Part shown: piece by piece, positions 1 to 13,079 of the stretch
Numbering within the stretch: position 1 is the stretch's first letter
Layout: each line of letters starts with the position of its first letter
Source: Ampullaceana balthica
Lineage: Eukaryota > Mollusca > Gastropoda > Lymnaeidae
Assembly: GCA_944989445.1 (NCBI GenBank)
Contig: CALYLW010000019.1
Location: forward strand, 1-64,000
DNA: 64,000 nt
Direction of reading: 5' to 3'
The notes under the pieces: model-generated
Databases searched by the model: none
The model's input: only the letters and a program-made list of their open reading frames with translations
Told to the model about the DNA's origin: nothing
Position numbers and translations under genes: made by a program

Positions 1-818
1 GGGGGCAATATTATTTGAGTTCTTCAATGAAATACAAACTTAAATTGTGAATATAAATATTTATACAAATATAAACCAAGTGTTCTTATAAATTAATTCG
101 TGTGCAAGTATATTATATGCAAGTATATTATATGCAAGTATATTATATCTGCAGGTACCTCGGTATACGTCCTTAATCCGTTCCAGAGCCTGAAATATAC
201 ATACCAAACGTATTTGTTACATAAGAAATAAAAGGAAAATGATTAATCTGTTCCCATGAAGACAAAAATCATATTGTTATTTACATATGATACACTTATT
301 GACGTGGTTGTATAAAATAAGTTTAAACACTGCTTAATACTAAAAAATACATATATAAAAACATTTTCTGCTTTCCTGTTATGCAGGTCAAAAGTAAATT
401 GTTTCAACATTCTTAATCTTTGTTTTGTAATCGATTTCAACCCCTTCGCAACATTTGCCTATTAATGAAGTCTTTTTTCACAGTCTTAGAAATTGTCGAT
501 ATCCGCGTTCGGTATGCTGCAACTAAGTACAGACACGCACGAAAAATTCATCCTTTACAACAATCTCTTGTTTTCAACTTCGTGATGATCTAAAACACTT
601 TTTTAGTTGCTTGGCTCCTCTCATTAACTTTCTTAGGACTCGTGATAAGTGAATTTACACATAATTTACCAGAAAAAGTCAGAATCACGTGATAATTAAT
701 TAATTGTGCGAGTTGTTCACTGTATTATTGCAACTGTCGTTCTAACACACTTGAGTATTGCGTGGTGTGCTGTCATATCTACAAGTTACGCATGCGCGAT
801 GCGTCATTTTGACTCACA
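1..818. other. AT-rich non-coding sequence
   Basis: No gene recognised. It contains three copies of a 15-bp unit (gcaagtatattatat) at about 103-149. Confidence 0.6.
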
Positions 819-1150
819 GGAGCCGTCCATAAATGACGTCATACAATGAAGGGGGGGTAACCCATTTGTGACGATGTGTGACGAGGGGGAGGGGGGATGT
901 TTAAGAACTGTGGTGTCACATCAAAAAAACGCGAATCTTTAAAATAAAAGTTCCACTTAAATATTTGATTGCTTACAACTTATTTATCTACATGTTAAAT
1001 GGCGTCACTCGTATTATAATATTAGAGTGCAGCCTCACATTAAATACAAACTTAAATAACAATCAAGTAAAGTGATGTGCAACATGCTCATTTTCATATA
1101 GGAAATACGGCTTTTATGGGGGGGGGGCGGGCGCAGCTTTGTGACGTCAT
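819..1150. mobile_element. Poly-G MITE, right end missing
   Basis: Starts with ggagccgtccataaatgacg, related to the terminus of the complete MITE at 22078-22355, followed by G-rich tgtgacgaggggg motifs. Its second G-rich half appears at about 1105-1150 (ggggggcgggcgcagctttgtgacg). The expected right terminus is not found. The G+T-rich block begins inside this half. Confidence 0.6.
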
Positions 1151-4100
1151 GTTTGATGGCGGGGGGGGGGGGGATTTTTGGCGGGAGGTGGTGCTGGTCG
1201 CGTGTGCTGGGGGGGGATTGGATTTGTGATAGTGGTCTGACAAGAATGGTTAATTTATGTTTAGTTCGGGGGGGGTTTATATTTGTACCTGATATACTGA
1301 ATGCATATATTGGACGGCTTAGGAATGAGGAGTCGGGGGATTCATCGCTCGAGCTTGCGGTGTAGGTAGTCGAGAAGGGTGTGGGGGGAGACTTCATTGA
1401 GTGGGGCAGAATGGTGGAAGGTGTATATGAGTAGGAGCTCTGTGAATGGACCAGTTTGGGCGGATGAGTCATGTGTACATTGCTAATAAGGTTTTTTAAT
1501 GGTATTTAAGTGTTTAGTGGGGCCTGGGGCTTTTAGGGGGATGGGCGGTTGGGTCACGTGGTTGGCATGTTATTATTGGAGAAGTGTATGTGGTGCAGGG
1601 TGCGTACGGGTTAGTTCCATTGCCGTTATCGTGGTCGGCAGAGTAGGTGGGGGTATAGTATGTTGTTTGCGGGGGGTGGGGTCGTATTATTGATTGGGTA
1701 GGGGAGCGTGTTAATGTTTGGGTATTATGGGCTCTCTTGGTGTTTTTGTTGTTTATGGATGGCAGCGGACTGTACATGGCGTTGGATTGAAGAGAGGGGG
1801 GGGTTGGGGGTGGTTATATTCACGCTTATTTAGGTTGTGGTTGTGGTAGTGTATGAGTTGGTGGTGGGCTGTGATTTTGGATGTTTGTTGGGAAACCTTA
1901 TTAACCGTAGTGTGTTGGTAAGCGTTACATGTCGAGGATATGGAGCGTTCGTTGTAACCGGTTGCGGGTGGTTGTTGGTTTCTAGGGAAATTGGAGGGTC
2001 GGTTGATCCATATAGGTTAGGGGGTGGGGTGGGTTGTTGGTGGTCTTTATTGGGTTGAAGTAGCTGAGTAGTGCGTCAGTTTTGGGTAGGGGATTTGAGG
2101 GATGTGCTCGCTAGTTATTTGGTGTTCTAGATATTCGTCGGCAACGCGAGTTGGTAGTATGTGTTTGTCTTGGTAGATGGGGGATATAGGGGTGTCGTTT
2201 ATGAGCAGTTATAGTGATGGGTGCATTGTTGGTTTCGCCAAGGCTGGAGTCAGTTTTTATGGAGATGTGCCTTGACTTCGGAAGCGGTGAATCGGTAGGT
2301 GCTAATGGATTGGGTGTGAGCATTCTGTGTGTGTTGGCAGTCGGTCGGAGCGTTGGTCTTTGTATTGTAATGAAGATTACGGGTTCTCGGATCTTTTGGT
2401 GTTCCGTTTGGGGGGGGTGTCGTGGGCGTCAGGGTGGTGTTGTGCATTAAGTAGTGGGGTTGGTCACAGAGTGTTGTCCGGAGTTTTGCCGTACTCGAAG
2501 TAGCATTGTATTGGGGCGGGGGGGTGGTGTCTCCGGTTAAGTGGGCGCAGGAGATAATGCGTGATGTGGGGGACTAGATCCTTTTGTTTTTTATTTGTGT
2601 AGTATTGATTCGTTAAGGTTTGGGAGGTGTACTTCTGTTGTTGCTTGTCGGTTAGGTGGAGTGTTTAGAGCGTGCGAACGTAGTTGTTGCGCGGTTTGTA
2701 TTGTTCAATTGGGTGGAGGAAGGCTTTTGGGGTTAGGGAGATAATGCTAGATGTCTTGTTTGAGGGCGTGGCAGATAAAGTTTCTGGGGTGGGCGTTGAC
2801 GTAAATTTTTACTAACATTTCGAAGTAGGTTGAAGGATTTTGAAGGGTCGCGAAGAGCCTGATTCTATTGTGGAACGGTAGGATGTTTGGCGGTGTGGGC
2901 TGGTGGGCTTTGTGATTTGAGGTTGTTGAATTGCCGGAGTGCGGGGGGCGCACTATTTGATGACGAGGGTGGTATTCTGAGGTGCTTGGATTGCAGTGGT
3001 GCTTTTGTTATGTCGGCAAGGTTGTTAGGATCGAGGAAGGGGATGGAGGAGGTTTTGCCGTTTTTACGGATGTGGGGGGTAGAGGGGGGAGGATTTGGAT
3101 TGTGAGTGGGAGTGGTGCGGGGCGATGTTTATGTATTTTTACGTGTGGATTCCTTTGGGTTGTAGGAAGGTCGGTGGTGGGGATGCCATGTTGCTCGGCT
3201 AGAGAGGGCTGAGGTAGGCTGTTGGGGGTTTGCGGTATTGGTCTCTTTGTGTTTATCAGAGTAATCTGTAGTTTTGTGTCGGTCCTGGGGGTAGGAGCAT
3301 GCTGGTAAGGGATTGCAGATTGGAGATTTGCGGGAAGGTGGCGGTCCAGGAGGATATGTGGTGAGAGACATCGTTTATGAATTATTTGCTCCTCCGTAGG
3401 TAGGTTAGTGGTGGCTTTAGGAGTTCGCGTTTCTGTGGTGGGGGGGTGAGCTGTGGAACGAGCCTTGGCAGACATCTGCTCTGTTTTAGGGTGGTAGGGC
3501 ATCGGAATGCGGATTTGTTAGGCCGGCTGTTATGCCTGGCTGAGTTGGTAAAGGTAGGACGCCTGTAGTTTTATTTTACTAGTAGCGTTACCATGCTTCT
3601 TGGGGAAATGATATGCGCTGGCGCAGAGTTGCGTAGTGTTGTTTTAGGTGGATAGGTTTAGTGTCTTTGGCGGGCTTAAGGGTTGTTAGCGGGGTGTAGG
3701 CGGGGTTGGTGGGGGGGGGCTGTTGGTTACGGTTAGACTCGGCGTTTCGGAAGAGGGGTGGGTAACTCTTTTTCCTTGGGATTGTGGTTGTAGACGTTTG
3801 CCGGGCGTCGTGGGCGAGTGAGTGGTTGACGTTCGTGTTGAGCTGTTGGCGGTAACCGAGCGTCTTCATTAGAGGTGTGCGAGGACGGGTCTTGAAGGAT
3901 GGGGGGGTCGGGCGTTGCTTGGCGGGGTTCTGATTTATCATGTCGGTTGGTCCTGAGGGATCACTTGGATTGATGGCTGCGTCAGACGATTTCTGGGGGT
4001 GACGTTTGGTAGGGAGCAACGTGGTAGTTAGGTGGGGTGTGTGGGTCGTGTGGGCGACGTCAGTTGATGAGAAGGGGACAGGGGTAGTTTCAGGGATGGG

Positions 4101-6785
4101 CGGTGGGGCGCGGGTTGAACGTCGGGAGCGTGTGATCGTGTGGGATCTTAGGGGGTTGGTTCCCCGATGGTTCTGGCTGGAGGGTGATGTCGATGAGGTC
4201 ATTGCGGGTAAATCATTGGTTGCCTATGGCTTTCTGACGGACGGGCCTATTCGTGTGATTGGAGAGCGTGTGTGGTCGCGGTGTCACGGGTGCACAGTTG
4301 TCATGGTCTTGGGTATTCTTTGTGTGATTGCGTCAGGCATACGTTGTGAATCTTTCTGGAGTACTGGTTAGGTGTGCTTGAGTGTTCTAAACGTGTACTA
4401 TGAGTGGGTTGCTGGGTGTGGGGGGTGTCGTGGTGGGGTGGGCGATGATGTGTTGTGTATACCTGTTGTTGGTAAAAGGCATAGATTTGCGAGAGTGGGT
4501 TTCTGGTTGGGTAGTAGTGCATTATTCACCTGATTGATCTGGGTGTATAATAGGGTGACGTCCATCACAGGGTCTTTTGTGGGTGCGGTTGCGCGTAGCG
4601 TTTGAGTTATGAATGTGGGGTATTACAGCGGTGGGGATGTGTAAAGAGGAAGAGTGGGGAGGTATCCGAGGGGATATATGGCATAGGGATGTGTGTTGTG
4701 TTGGTATTGCGGGCCACATGGAATGTGCCGGAGAGTGAGTTTGGCTCAGGCGACTCGTTTAGGGGTCCGGAGGTGTGGCGACGCATGGCATTCATTGTGG
4801 TCCGGGTGGGTTGTGTGGGCGTTAGGTGGGAAGTAGGTGTGATTTTGACCCATGGCGGAGGGTGCTTGTTGTAGTCGGTTGACGTACCTGGGTTTAGTGT
4901 TTAATGGGGGGGTCGCCGTGGCGGTGGCGTGGGCCGGGTGTATGAGCGGGGGGGTAGTTTAAGGTGGCGCTTTCTTGGGCGGTTAGAGTGTGCGTGGCGT
5001 GTCCGCGAGCGTTGGTTTGTGGTGTGAGTGCTGTCTGTCCGTAAAATTTCTGTGAATCGTTGTTTTCTGTTTCTAGGTGTGTGTTTGCTTGTTTTTGTCG
5101 GAGGTGTGGGGCGTGATATTTTCACATGTTTATGGTGTACCAGGGGTACTGTGGCTGTCCCGTTAGTTGATGTTTTCCGTGGGGCGCCCGTGTAGCTAGC
5201 GTAGCTGCGTTGATTGGCGATTTGGTCGGCTTTTGGGGTCTTTCCCGTGGTGTAGTGGAGTTTGGTTAGAATGGGTGTTTACGAGCGGTTGGTGGTAGGT
5301 TTAGTTCGATGTAGAGGCTTGGTAGGTGGGGGTGGTTTACTGGGATATGGTTGGGGGTAATCGTTTTTTGATTTGGTTGTGAGGTCAGGCACCTAAGTTC
5401 GAGGTGTGCATCGCGGAGTAGTGTATGGGCCTGGAAGGTCCGTCGCGGTGGATTGGGGGGCTGTGTGAATTGGGTTGGCGTGACGTTTGAGATTGGTTTT
5501 TAATTTGAGTCGGGTGGGTTCGTGTGGGGGATTTTGTGTGTGTGGTATCGGGTCTGGTCGTGTTCGTACGCAGACGAGTTGGTGTGCTGGACTAGATCTC
5601 GGTGTGTGAGTTAGCTGTCTTTTGAGTTGTGTTGATATGGGGAGTGCGGCGAAGGGGGGTTGGTATGGTTTGCAGTATATGGCTGTTAATGTAACGTTTT
5701 GATTGGGGTATTGACGTTGGCGTTGTGTTTAGTAGTTGTCGGAGTGGTGTGGATTTTTGATGAGCTGTGCTCTGGGGGTGGTGTGGTGAGGGTTGTTCGG
5801 GTTAGCATAGTGTGTTGCATGTGGAGGTATTGGGACTGGACCTAGCGAGCCGGGTGGTGTGCGTTTTAGGGGTTTTGATTAGGTGGTTGATTTTTGTTGC
5901 AGTAGCTTTTTTTCCCTGGGTGGGGTCGAGTGAGCTTTTGGTGGACTTGTGGATTGGGTGTCGCCTCGTTGTGTTTTCAGGATCTCTAGGTTTCGATGTG
6001 TATGCCAGTCTGCAAGAGGGAGCTGATGCGGTGAGAAGATTGTGACGTTGTCGTTGGGAGAGAAGAAGGCCTGGGTTGCGCCGGGAGGTTGGTCGTGTAG
6101 GCGATAGGTGGTGGGGCCGGGGGAGTTTGGAATTGTTGAAGGGGGACGTGATTTAGGCAGTTTTTACAGGTCGGTGGCGTGGTACCTTTGCGGATGGGAG
6201 GGGGGAAAGATGATTTGGGGCTGGAGGTTGTTATGGGTCTGATTTTCCAGTCCGGAGAATTGTCCGCTGATGCGGCCTGTATGAGTCGGGTGGGTATATG
6301 TATGGAGTTATCGGGCGGGGGGGGTGTCGAGCTTGGTCTTGTGGGATGAGTTGGTCTTTTGTTTCCAATAAGATCGTGTGGGCTATTGGGTGGTACCTGC
6401 AGGGAAAGGTCTATTGGGCTTACGGTGGGTATGGGGGGCTAGAGGGTGCTCGTGTTGTATGGTATAACATATATCGGGGTCTTCTGTTCTGTTTACCGAG
6501 TGGTGCCGCATAGGGGCCGTACGGCGGTGATGGCGGTTGGAGCGTGTGGAGTGTGATGCAAGAAGGTAGGTTGGCGGTGGTATTGTCTTTTGGTGGTTCC
6601 ACCTAAAGTGCAGTGCTGTTAACTGCAGCGTGGGGAAGTTTGTAGAGTACGTCGGAGTCTTTTCGTACAGGAGTGGTGTTACTTCTCGTTTCATTGGCGG
6701 TGTTTATTGGTTGAGTCAGTGCTGGTAGTTTTTTTCCTCGTTGTCTTGATGTGTTTGCATTGGTTAGCTGTGGCTGGTCTAACTT
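1085..6785. other. 5.7-kb G+T-skewed, non-repetitive block
   Basis: The + strand is strongly enriched in G and T. Hand counts of four 60-base lines (1681, 2041, 4441, 5221) gave 77, 77, 70 and 82% G+T. No tandem period and no match to other repeats in the window was seen. CpG is not visibly depleted. Long antisense open frames rich in Pro, Thr and His occur because the complementary strand is poor in T, which removes stop codons. They are not genes. Origin unknown; assembly or sequencing artefact is a serious possibility. Confidence 0.85.
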
Positions 6786-6867
6786 TTTGTGACAACTTAT
6801 GACGAGGGAGGAGAGAGAAAGTTGGACAAATTGCCTGAAGCATGCAGGTCCTATTATACTACACAAA

Positions 6868-7172
6868 CAGGACGTATACCAAGTTGGGCGTACCGCAAAG
6901 CAGGTTTACCGAGGTACCACTGTATGAACAGGACGTATACCAAGGTGGACGTACTGCAAAGCAGGTATACCGAGGTACCAATGTATAAACAGGACGTATA
7001 CCAAGTTGGGCTTACTGCAAAGCAGGTATACCGAGGTACCACGGTATAAACAGGACGTATACCAAGTTGGACGTACTGCAAAGCAGGTATACCGAGGTAC
7101 CACTGTATAAACAGGATGTATACCAAGTTGGACGTACTGCAAAGCAGGTATACCGAGGTACCACTGTGTATG
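6868..7172 (+). repeat. 61-bp tandem array, about 5 copies
   Basis: Unit starts caggacgtataccaagttgg and ends with accgaggtaccactgtat. Starts at 6868, 6929 and 6990 give the 61-bp period. Each unit holds a ggtacc palindrome. Confidence 0.95.
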
Positions 7173-7299
7173 TATTGAGAGCACGTCAAGCCAAACCATG
7201 TTTTTTTAACGATTCCTTTTGATCCATCTCTAGCTGGGTCAATTTTCTCTCAAAATCTCTGTCTTCTCCTTAACCCCTTTCCTTCCTCTTGCTATCTCC

Positions 7300-7352
7300 C
7301 TACTCTCAATCTCTTTTTTCCCTCTTTCATTTTCCAAATCTCCCTCTTTCTG

Positions 7353-7417
<65 letters not shown>

Positions 7418-7422
7418 TTCTT

Positions 7423-7485
<63 letters not shown>

Positions 7486-7490
7486 ATCTA
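7300..7490 (+). repeat. (TC)n microsatellite
   Basis: Nearly pure CT dinucleotides from about 7357 to 7482 with a short ctttctttc interruption; flanks are pyrimidine-rich. Open frames of poly Ser-Leu or Arg-Glu here are artefacts. Confidence 0.97.
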
Positions 7491-7861
7491 TCTCGCTATC
7501 TTAGTAAAGAACATCTCAACAATATAATACAGTTCATTAAACGCTATAAATCGAAAGCAACAAGAAATATATTCACCATAGAGAACGTGCTTTCTTATAC
7601 AGTTAATGAGTTATTTAAAACTTGTAAAAACGTGTAATCAACATAATGAAAGTCATACAGAAGCACAGCCCCCCCCCCTTTTTTCATTCTCACTAACTAA
7701 TCAATAATGGCAGAAGAGATTAATCCACAGCATGATTAAAAAAAAGCAAGAGGGTCAATAAAAATCCATAAACCTTGCCATGTTCCGACACGTTTTCAAA
7801 GGTAAATATCTTAGTTATTTTTGTGTTACACGAGAACTGAGCTCGCGTACTTCGCTTGTAG

Positions 7862-7965
7862 GATGGTACCACTAGTTACAACAGATGATGGTACCACTAG
7901 TTACAACAGATGATGGTACCACTAGTTACAACAGATGATGGTACCACTAGTTACAACAGATGATG
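7862..7965 (+). repeat. 25-bp tandem array, 4 copies
   Basis: Four near-identical copies of a unit beginning gatggtaccactagttaca. Contains SpeI-like actagt and ggtacc palindromes. Confidence 0.95.
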
Positions 7966-8096
7966 GGGGTCTTTTTCAGACGTTGTTCCGTAATTGAAAA
8001 TAGAAAGGAGTGATTTCGTCTCATCTTTTTAACTCATTTCTAATCCCGTTCGGTTACAATGCTCTGACTTCTAATGCCCATTACCTCTAAATCACC

Positions 8097-8205
8097 AAAC
8101 TTCTAATGCCCCTAACTTCTAATGCCCCTGACTTCTAATGCCCCTAACTTCTAATGCCCCTGACTTCTCATGCCCCTGACTTGTAATACCCTCTAACTTT
8201 TAAAG
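8097..8205 (+). repeat. 16-bp tandem array, about 7 copies
   Basis: Unit gacttctaatgcccct with alternating a/g at the joint, decaying at both edges. Confidence 0.9.
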
Positions 8206-8675
8206 TTGTCGAATTATCACCCTTGCCGACAAACGTCGCTAGAAAATATATTCTAAAATTCTCTTAAGATAATTGAATGCGGTTATTTTGTTAAATCTAA
8301 TTAAATGTTTATTACTCGATTGCTGGGAATTATAGTTTTTTTTAAAGAAACCTTTCTACCCAGATTACTGCTACTAAATCCAGCGAGTATTTTGAGTGCT
8401 AAGACGAAAGTTCACAATATTCACGAGGTGGCAAGCAACAATGTAACAAAACGTGAGCTTCCATTCAATGTTTAAAATCTCTTTCTATTAAAACACATGA
8501 CTGCTCACTGGCGTCTCTCATCAGTGATGAACCAATTATTCCTCACCCATCTTTTATTCATTCAATGAACTCCAGGTGTTCGTGTTACGTGTTAAATGAC
8601 ATTACCAGGTCATTGGATGCCCACGCGGTCATTTCTTATTCAACGCCACGTGCATCCTTTTGTAAAACTACACTA

Positions 8676-9343
8676 CATGATGAAATATACTCCATGATAC
8701 ACTACACTCCATGATAGACTACATTCCATGATAGACTACACTCCATGATAGACTACACTCCATGATACACTACACTCCACGATACACTACACTCCATAGT
8801 CTCCATTATAAACTACATTCCATGATAGACTACACTCCATGATACACTACACTCCATGATACATTACACTCCATAGTCTCCATTATAAACTACATTCCAT
8901 GATAGACTACACTCCATGATACACTACACTCCATGATACACTACACTCCATAGTCTCCATTATAAACTACATTCCATGATAGACTACACTCCATGATACA
9001 CTACACTCAATGATAGACTACACTCCATGATACACTACACTCAATGATAGACTACATTCCATGATAGACTACACAGACTACACTCCATGATAGACTACAC
9101 TCCATGATATTTACACTCCATGATAGACAACACTCCATGATAGACTACACTCCATGATACACTACACTCCATGATAGACTACACTCCATGATACACTACA
9201 CTCCATGATAGACTACACTCCATGATACACTACACTCCATGATAGACTACACTCCATGATACACTACACTCCATGATAGACTACACTCCATGATAAACTA
9301 CACTCCATGATAAACTACACTCCATGATAAACCACACTCCATG
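8676..9343 (+). repeat. 17-bp array with 77-bp higher-order repeat
   Basis: Basic unit actacactccatgatag, about 39 copies. A tagtctccattataaac variant recurs at 8797, 8874 and 8951, giving a 77-bp higher-order period in the left third. Confidence 0.95.
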
Positions 9344-10045
9344 TTACCACATTTGAGACAGAAACTTGTTCATTATCCGACAAACATAAAGGTGACGTCT
9401 GGCCAGGTCGGTGGGTGATCAGCAGACGATAATGGCGGAGACAAAACGCTTTTCAAGAGTGATGTAACAAATAATGTCGAGTAATTTAATTAATCAAACT
9501 GCAAGCAAACAACAAATAAACCGAATACCTGTGTGATTACTTTACTTCATCGTGGTCTTTCATTTTCTAAGATCAGAATTCAACATTAACCAACTGGATT
9601 TTCAAATAACGAAGAACACGTGCATTTTGTTGTTTCCTTAATTTAATTGTTTCATTTAGTTTAGTTTTTCATTTAATTTAGTTTCATTTAATTGAAACTA
9701 ATATTTCTGAATGATTAAATGATTAACTGATAACATGAGGCTGAATTCTAGATCACCCTGCTCCTCCTCTCCCACACACACGCATATATACACACACCCA
9801 CGCACATCTCCGCGAGTTTAAGACCGCTCTCGTGTGAGTGGCCCTCAGCAACCGCTCGTACAGACACGAATCACATAACATGCTCCTCGAATCCCAGAGA
9901 TAATCCTAGCGTTAACGCGCAATGATCGGGGATTACATGCACGGTGCGATTCAATAGCAGGGCCGTGTGCAGTTGTTGGTCGGATTTGAAAAAATAATTT
10001 TTATCATTATAAAACCATTTTTTTTAAATGTCGAATCTCATAGCG
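9344..10045. other. No gene seen
   Basis: Mixed AT-rich sequence with a short CA-rich microsatellite at about 9772-9805. Nothing else recognised. Confidence 0.5.
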
Positions 10046-10117
10046 TTTTTGTCAGTTTGTCCTTTTGTCAGTTTGTCCTTTTGTCAGTTTGTCCTTTTGT
10101 CAGTTTGTCCTTTTGTC
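10046..10117 (+). repeat. 16-bp tandem array, 4-5 copies
   Basis: Unit ttttgtcagtttgtcc, period 16. Confidence 0.93.
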
Positions 10118-10340
10118 GCGGGTCACATCTAGTATAAGATTTTCACTCACTTCCGTTTAACAATTTGCCGGGAAATTGTTCACACATTTTAACTTCGTTG
10201 CAATAGATGTTACTTCTGTATCATTGTGTTTCTACCCAACCTCCCTCCAACGTTCGCTGTATTTCTCTCACTCATTGTGTGTGCCCCTGTCATTGCATCT
10301 GTTTTTTTTACTCTCATCCGCTGTACTTCTCTATTTCTTT

Positions 10341-10396
10341 TGTGTATCCCTCTCTCTCTCTCTCTTTTTTACTTCTCTCTCTCTCTCTTATTTACT

Positions 10397-10427
<31 letters not shown>

Positions 10428-10475
10428 CTCTCTCTCTTTCTCTTCTGCCTTTGTCTCTTTCTTTCTCTCTTTCTC
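10341..10475 (+). repeat. TC-rich low-complexity tract
   Basis: Interrupted CT dinucleotide and CTTT runs immediately upstream of the 23-bp array. The open frames across it are repeat artefacts. Confidence 0.92.
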
Positions 10476-10504
10476 GTTATATCAACTCCATCCAAAAATA
10501 ACTT

Positions 10505-11458
10505 ACTCTCATCTGTCCAATCTGTCAAAATAACTCCGTCCAATCTGTCAAAAGAATTCCGTCCAATCGGTCAAAAGAACTCCGTCCAATCTGTTAAAAT
10601 AACTCCGTCCAATCTGTCAAAAGAACTCCGTCCAATCTGTCAAAATAAATCCGTCCAATCTGTCAAAAGAACTCCGTCTTATCTGTAAAAAAAACTCCGT
10701 CCAATCTGTTAAAAGAACTCCATCCAAACGGTCAAAAGAACTCCGTCCAATCTGTCAAAAGAACTCCGTCCAATCTGTCAAAAGAACTCCGTCCAATCGA
10801 TCCAAAAAACTCCGTCTGATCGATCAAAAGAACTCCGTCCGATCTGTCAAAAGAACTCCGTCCAATCTGTCAAAATAACTCCGTCCAATCTGTCAAAATA
10901 AATCCGTCCAATCTGTCAAAAGAACTCCGTCCAATCGGTCAAAAGAACTCCGTCCAATCTGTCAAAATAATTCCGTCCAATCTGTCAATTAAAATCCGTA
11001 CAATCTGTCAAAATAACTCCGTCCAATCTGTCAAAATAAATCCGTCCAATCTGTCAAAAGAACTCCGTCCAATTGGTCAAAAGAACTCCGTCCAATCGGT
11101 CAAAAGAACTCCGTCCAATCTGTCAAAATAAATCCGTACAATCTGTCAAAAGAACTCCGTCCAATCGGTCAAAAGAACTCCGTCCAATCTGTCAAAAGAA
11201 CTCCGTCCAATCGGTCAAATGAACTCCGTCCATTCTGTCAAAAGAACTCCGTCCAATCTGTCAAAAGAACTCCGTCCAATCGGTCAAAAGAACTCCGTCC
11301 AATCGGTCAAAAGAACTCCGTCCAATCTGTCAAAAGAACTCCGTCCAATCTGTCAAAAGAACTCCGTCAAATCTGTCAAAAGAACTCCGTCCAATCTGTC
11401 AAAAGAACTCCGTCCAATCTGTCAAAAGAACTCCGTCCAATCTGTCAAAAGAACTCCA
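10505..11458 (+). repeat. 23-bp tandem array, about 41 copies
   Basis: Unit aaaagaactccgtccaatct plus gtc. Variants alternate between ctgtc and cggtc endings and between agaac and ataac starts. The period is not a multiple of three, so open frames here are incidental. Confidence 0.97.
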
Positions 11459-12085
11459 ACATTTCCATCAGCTGATGCCAAATCTGATCCCGATGACAAA
11501 ACAACGTGCAAAAACTATCTCCAGAATTGCTTTTAACACTACCTTTTTTAAATCAACCATTAGAAACACTTTTTTTAAAACCTGTAAATCATTTTTTCTT
11601 TTTATTCGTGTAATAAAAGGCCAAAAATGGAAAAGACGAATAAAAACGAATTTTGAAAATGGCCGTTGAGTTGACCGCTTCCGGTCAATTAGATTTCTAG
11701 CAGGAGCCGGGGCTTGTCTGAGGTTCCCTCTAATAGAGCGAGCACGACCTTATATAAGCCGTCATTAGTTCCTATTGACAAAACATCCGGGCATCTTTGA
11801 TGGCAAGGATCAATCGAAACCCTACGTCACCCCGCGATGCGATTGGAGGGTATATTTAGAAAACATCATTTGATGTTGGGGAGGGATTTTACGGATTAAA
11901 AATCAACGACACTCAAAATACCAAACACGTTGCTTTTTAAAAAATATTTAACTTCACGAACTTTTTCGATTATAATGAGTTCTTTCCACTGAAGATTGAA
12001 GAGCAGAGAAAGTACCAAGGCCAACTACTGTTAAAAATATAAATACTTCAAACAAGATCTAATTGTCGACTGTTGATAAAATATA
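11459..12085. other. No gene seen
   Basis: No recognisable protein, repeat or RNA between the 23-bp and 26-bp arrays. Confidence 0.5.
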
Positions 12086-12086
12086 T

Positions 12087-12220
12087 GATGGTTGGCTGTT
12101 CATACAGGATCTGATGGTAGGCTGTTCGTACAGGATCTGATGGTAGGCTGTTCATACAGGATCTGATGGTAGGCTGTTCATACAGGATCTGATGGTAGGC
12201 TGTACATACCAGATGATGGT
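12087..12220 (+). repeat. 26-bp tandem array, about 5 copies
   Basis: Unit begins ggctgttcatacaggatctg and ends atggta. Confidence 0.93.
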
Positions 12221-13079
12221 TGCCTATTCATCATATACCGCATGGTTACATAGAACAAGTTTTTAAAATTTGAACTGTTGTTCAAAGGGGTTGTCCCCTC
12301 AACAAGACATAAAGAAAAATGTTCTGAAGCGCTCAATTAATCGACACCCACACGCATGTTTTGAGTTTGGCCTGACCATTGGACCCCAGTTGGTCAGGGG
12401 TGGAGATTTTGGCCTGACCATTAGACCACAGGAAACAAATGTTTTGCCCCATGAAACAAAGTTCCCCCCTAACATAAGTACGAAGACCACAGTAGGTCAG
12501 TGGTGGAGAGTCTCATATTTGTTGGCTCTGATGGCTCACTCGGAGTAAATGTATATGCACTGTTTTCAACAACCGAAGACTTAACCTGGGATTTCAAGTC
12601 TAAGCTGACGAAACAAATACAGTTGAATGAACCAATAAACTTATAATGACACGTGACTTCCAACTTCCAGTGACACTGCTTATCCTTTGTCAAACATGAA
12701 ATATATACAACATGTTTAGTATTTAAAATCCGTGATCATTTCAGGTAAATTAATTTGGATTAAATACATTCCTCCTTGAAAGGTAATATTATGTAACTTT
12801 TTTAAAAATTCGTATTACTATATGTTGTATATTCTTAAAATTTTGCGGCGTGGGGGGGGGGAATTGTGTTAAAGATTATACCAAACAGAAAAGTTGTGGG
12901 GAAAAAAATTCTATTTCACGATCACAGGGAAATATTGCATCTGAATAATTCGTTTTTGACTGAAAATTTGAGAATGTAAAAAGTCAAGTTCGTGAGTACG
13001 CACGCACATACACACACATATACACAAGCATCAATACATTTTTAAATTTAGATTCTCTCAGACATTTCGTAACCGTTGA
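12221..13079. other. No gene seen
   Basis: Contains a near-duplicate of ttggcctgaccattggacc at about 12366 and 12410 and a poly-G run at 12850. No gene recognised. Confidence 0.45.

Noticed and set aside
1035..1472. 145-codon antisense frame
   Set aside because: Same composition effect; no recognisable domain or splice context.
3008..4202. Long antisense open frames (164 and 204 codons) in the skewed block
   Set aside because: Pro/Thr/His/Ser-rich with no domain; the reverse strand is poor in T, so stop codons are rare by composition alone.
7239..7504. Arg-Glu and Ser-Leu repeat proteins
   Set aside because: Translations of a (TC)n microsatellite.
8676..11458. CRISPR-like arrays
   Set aside because: Units are contiguous with no unique spacers, in a eukaryotic context.
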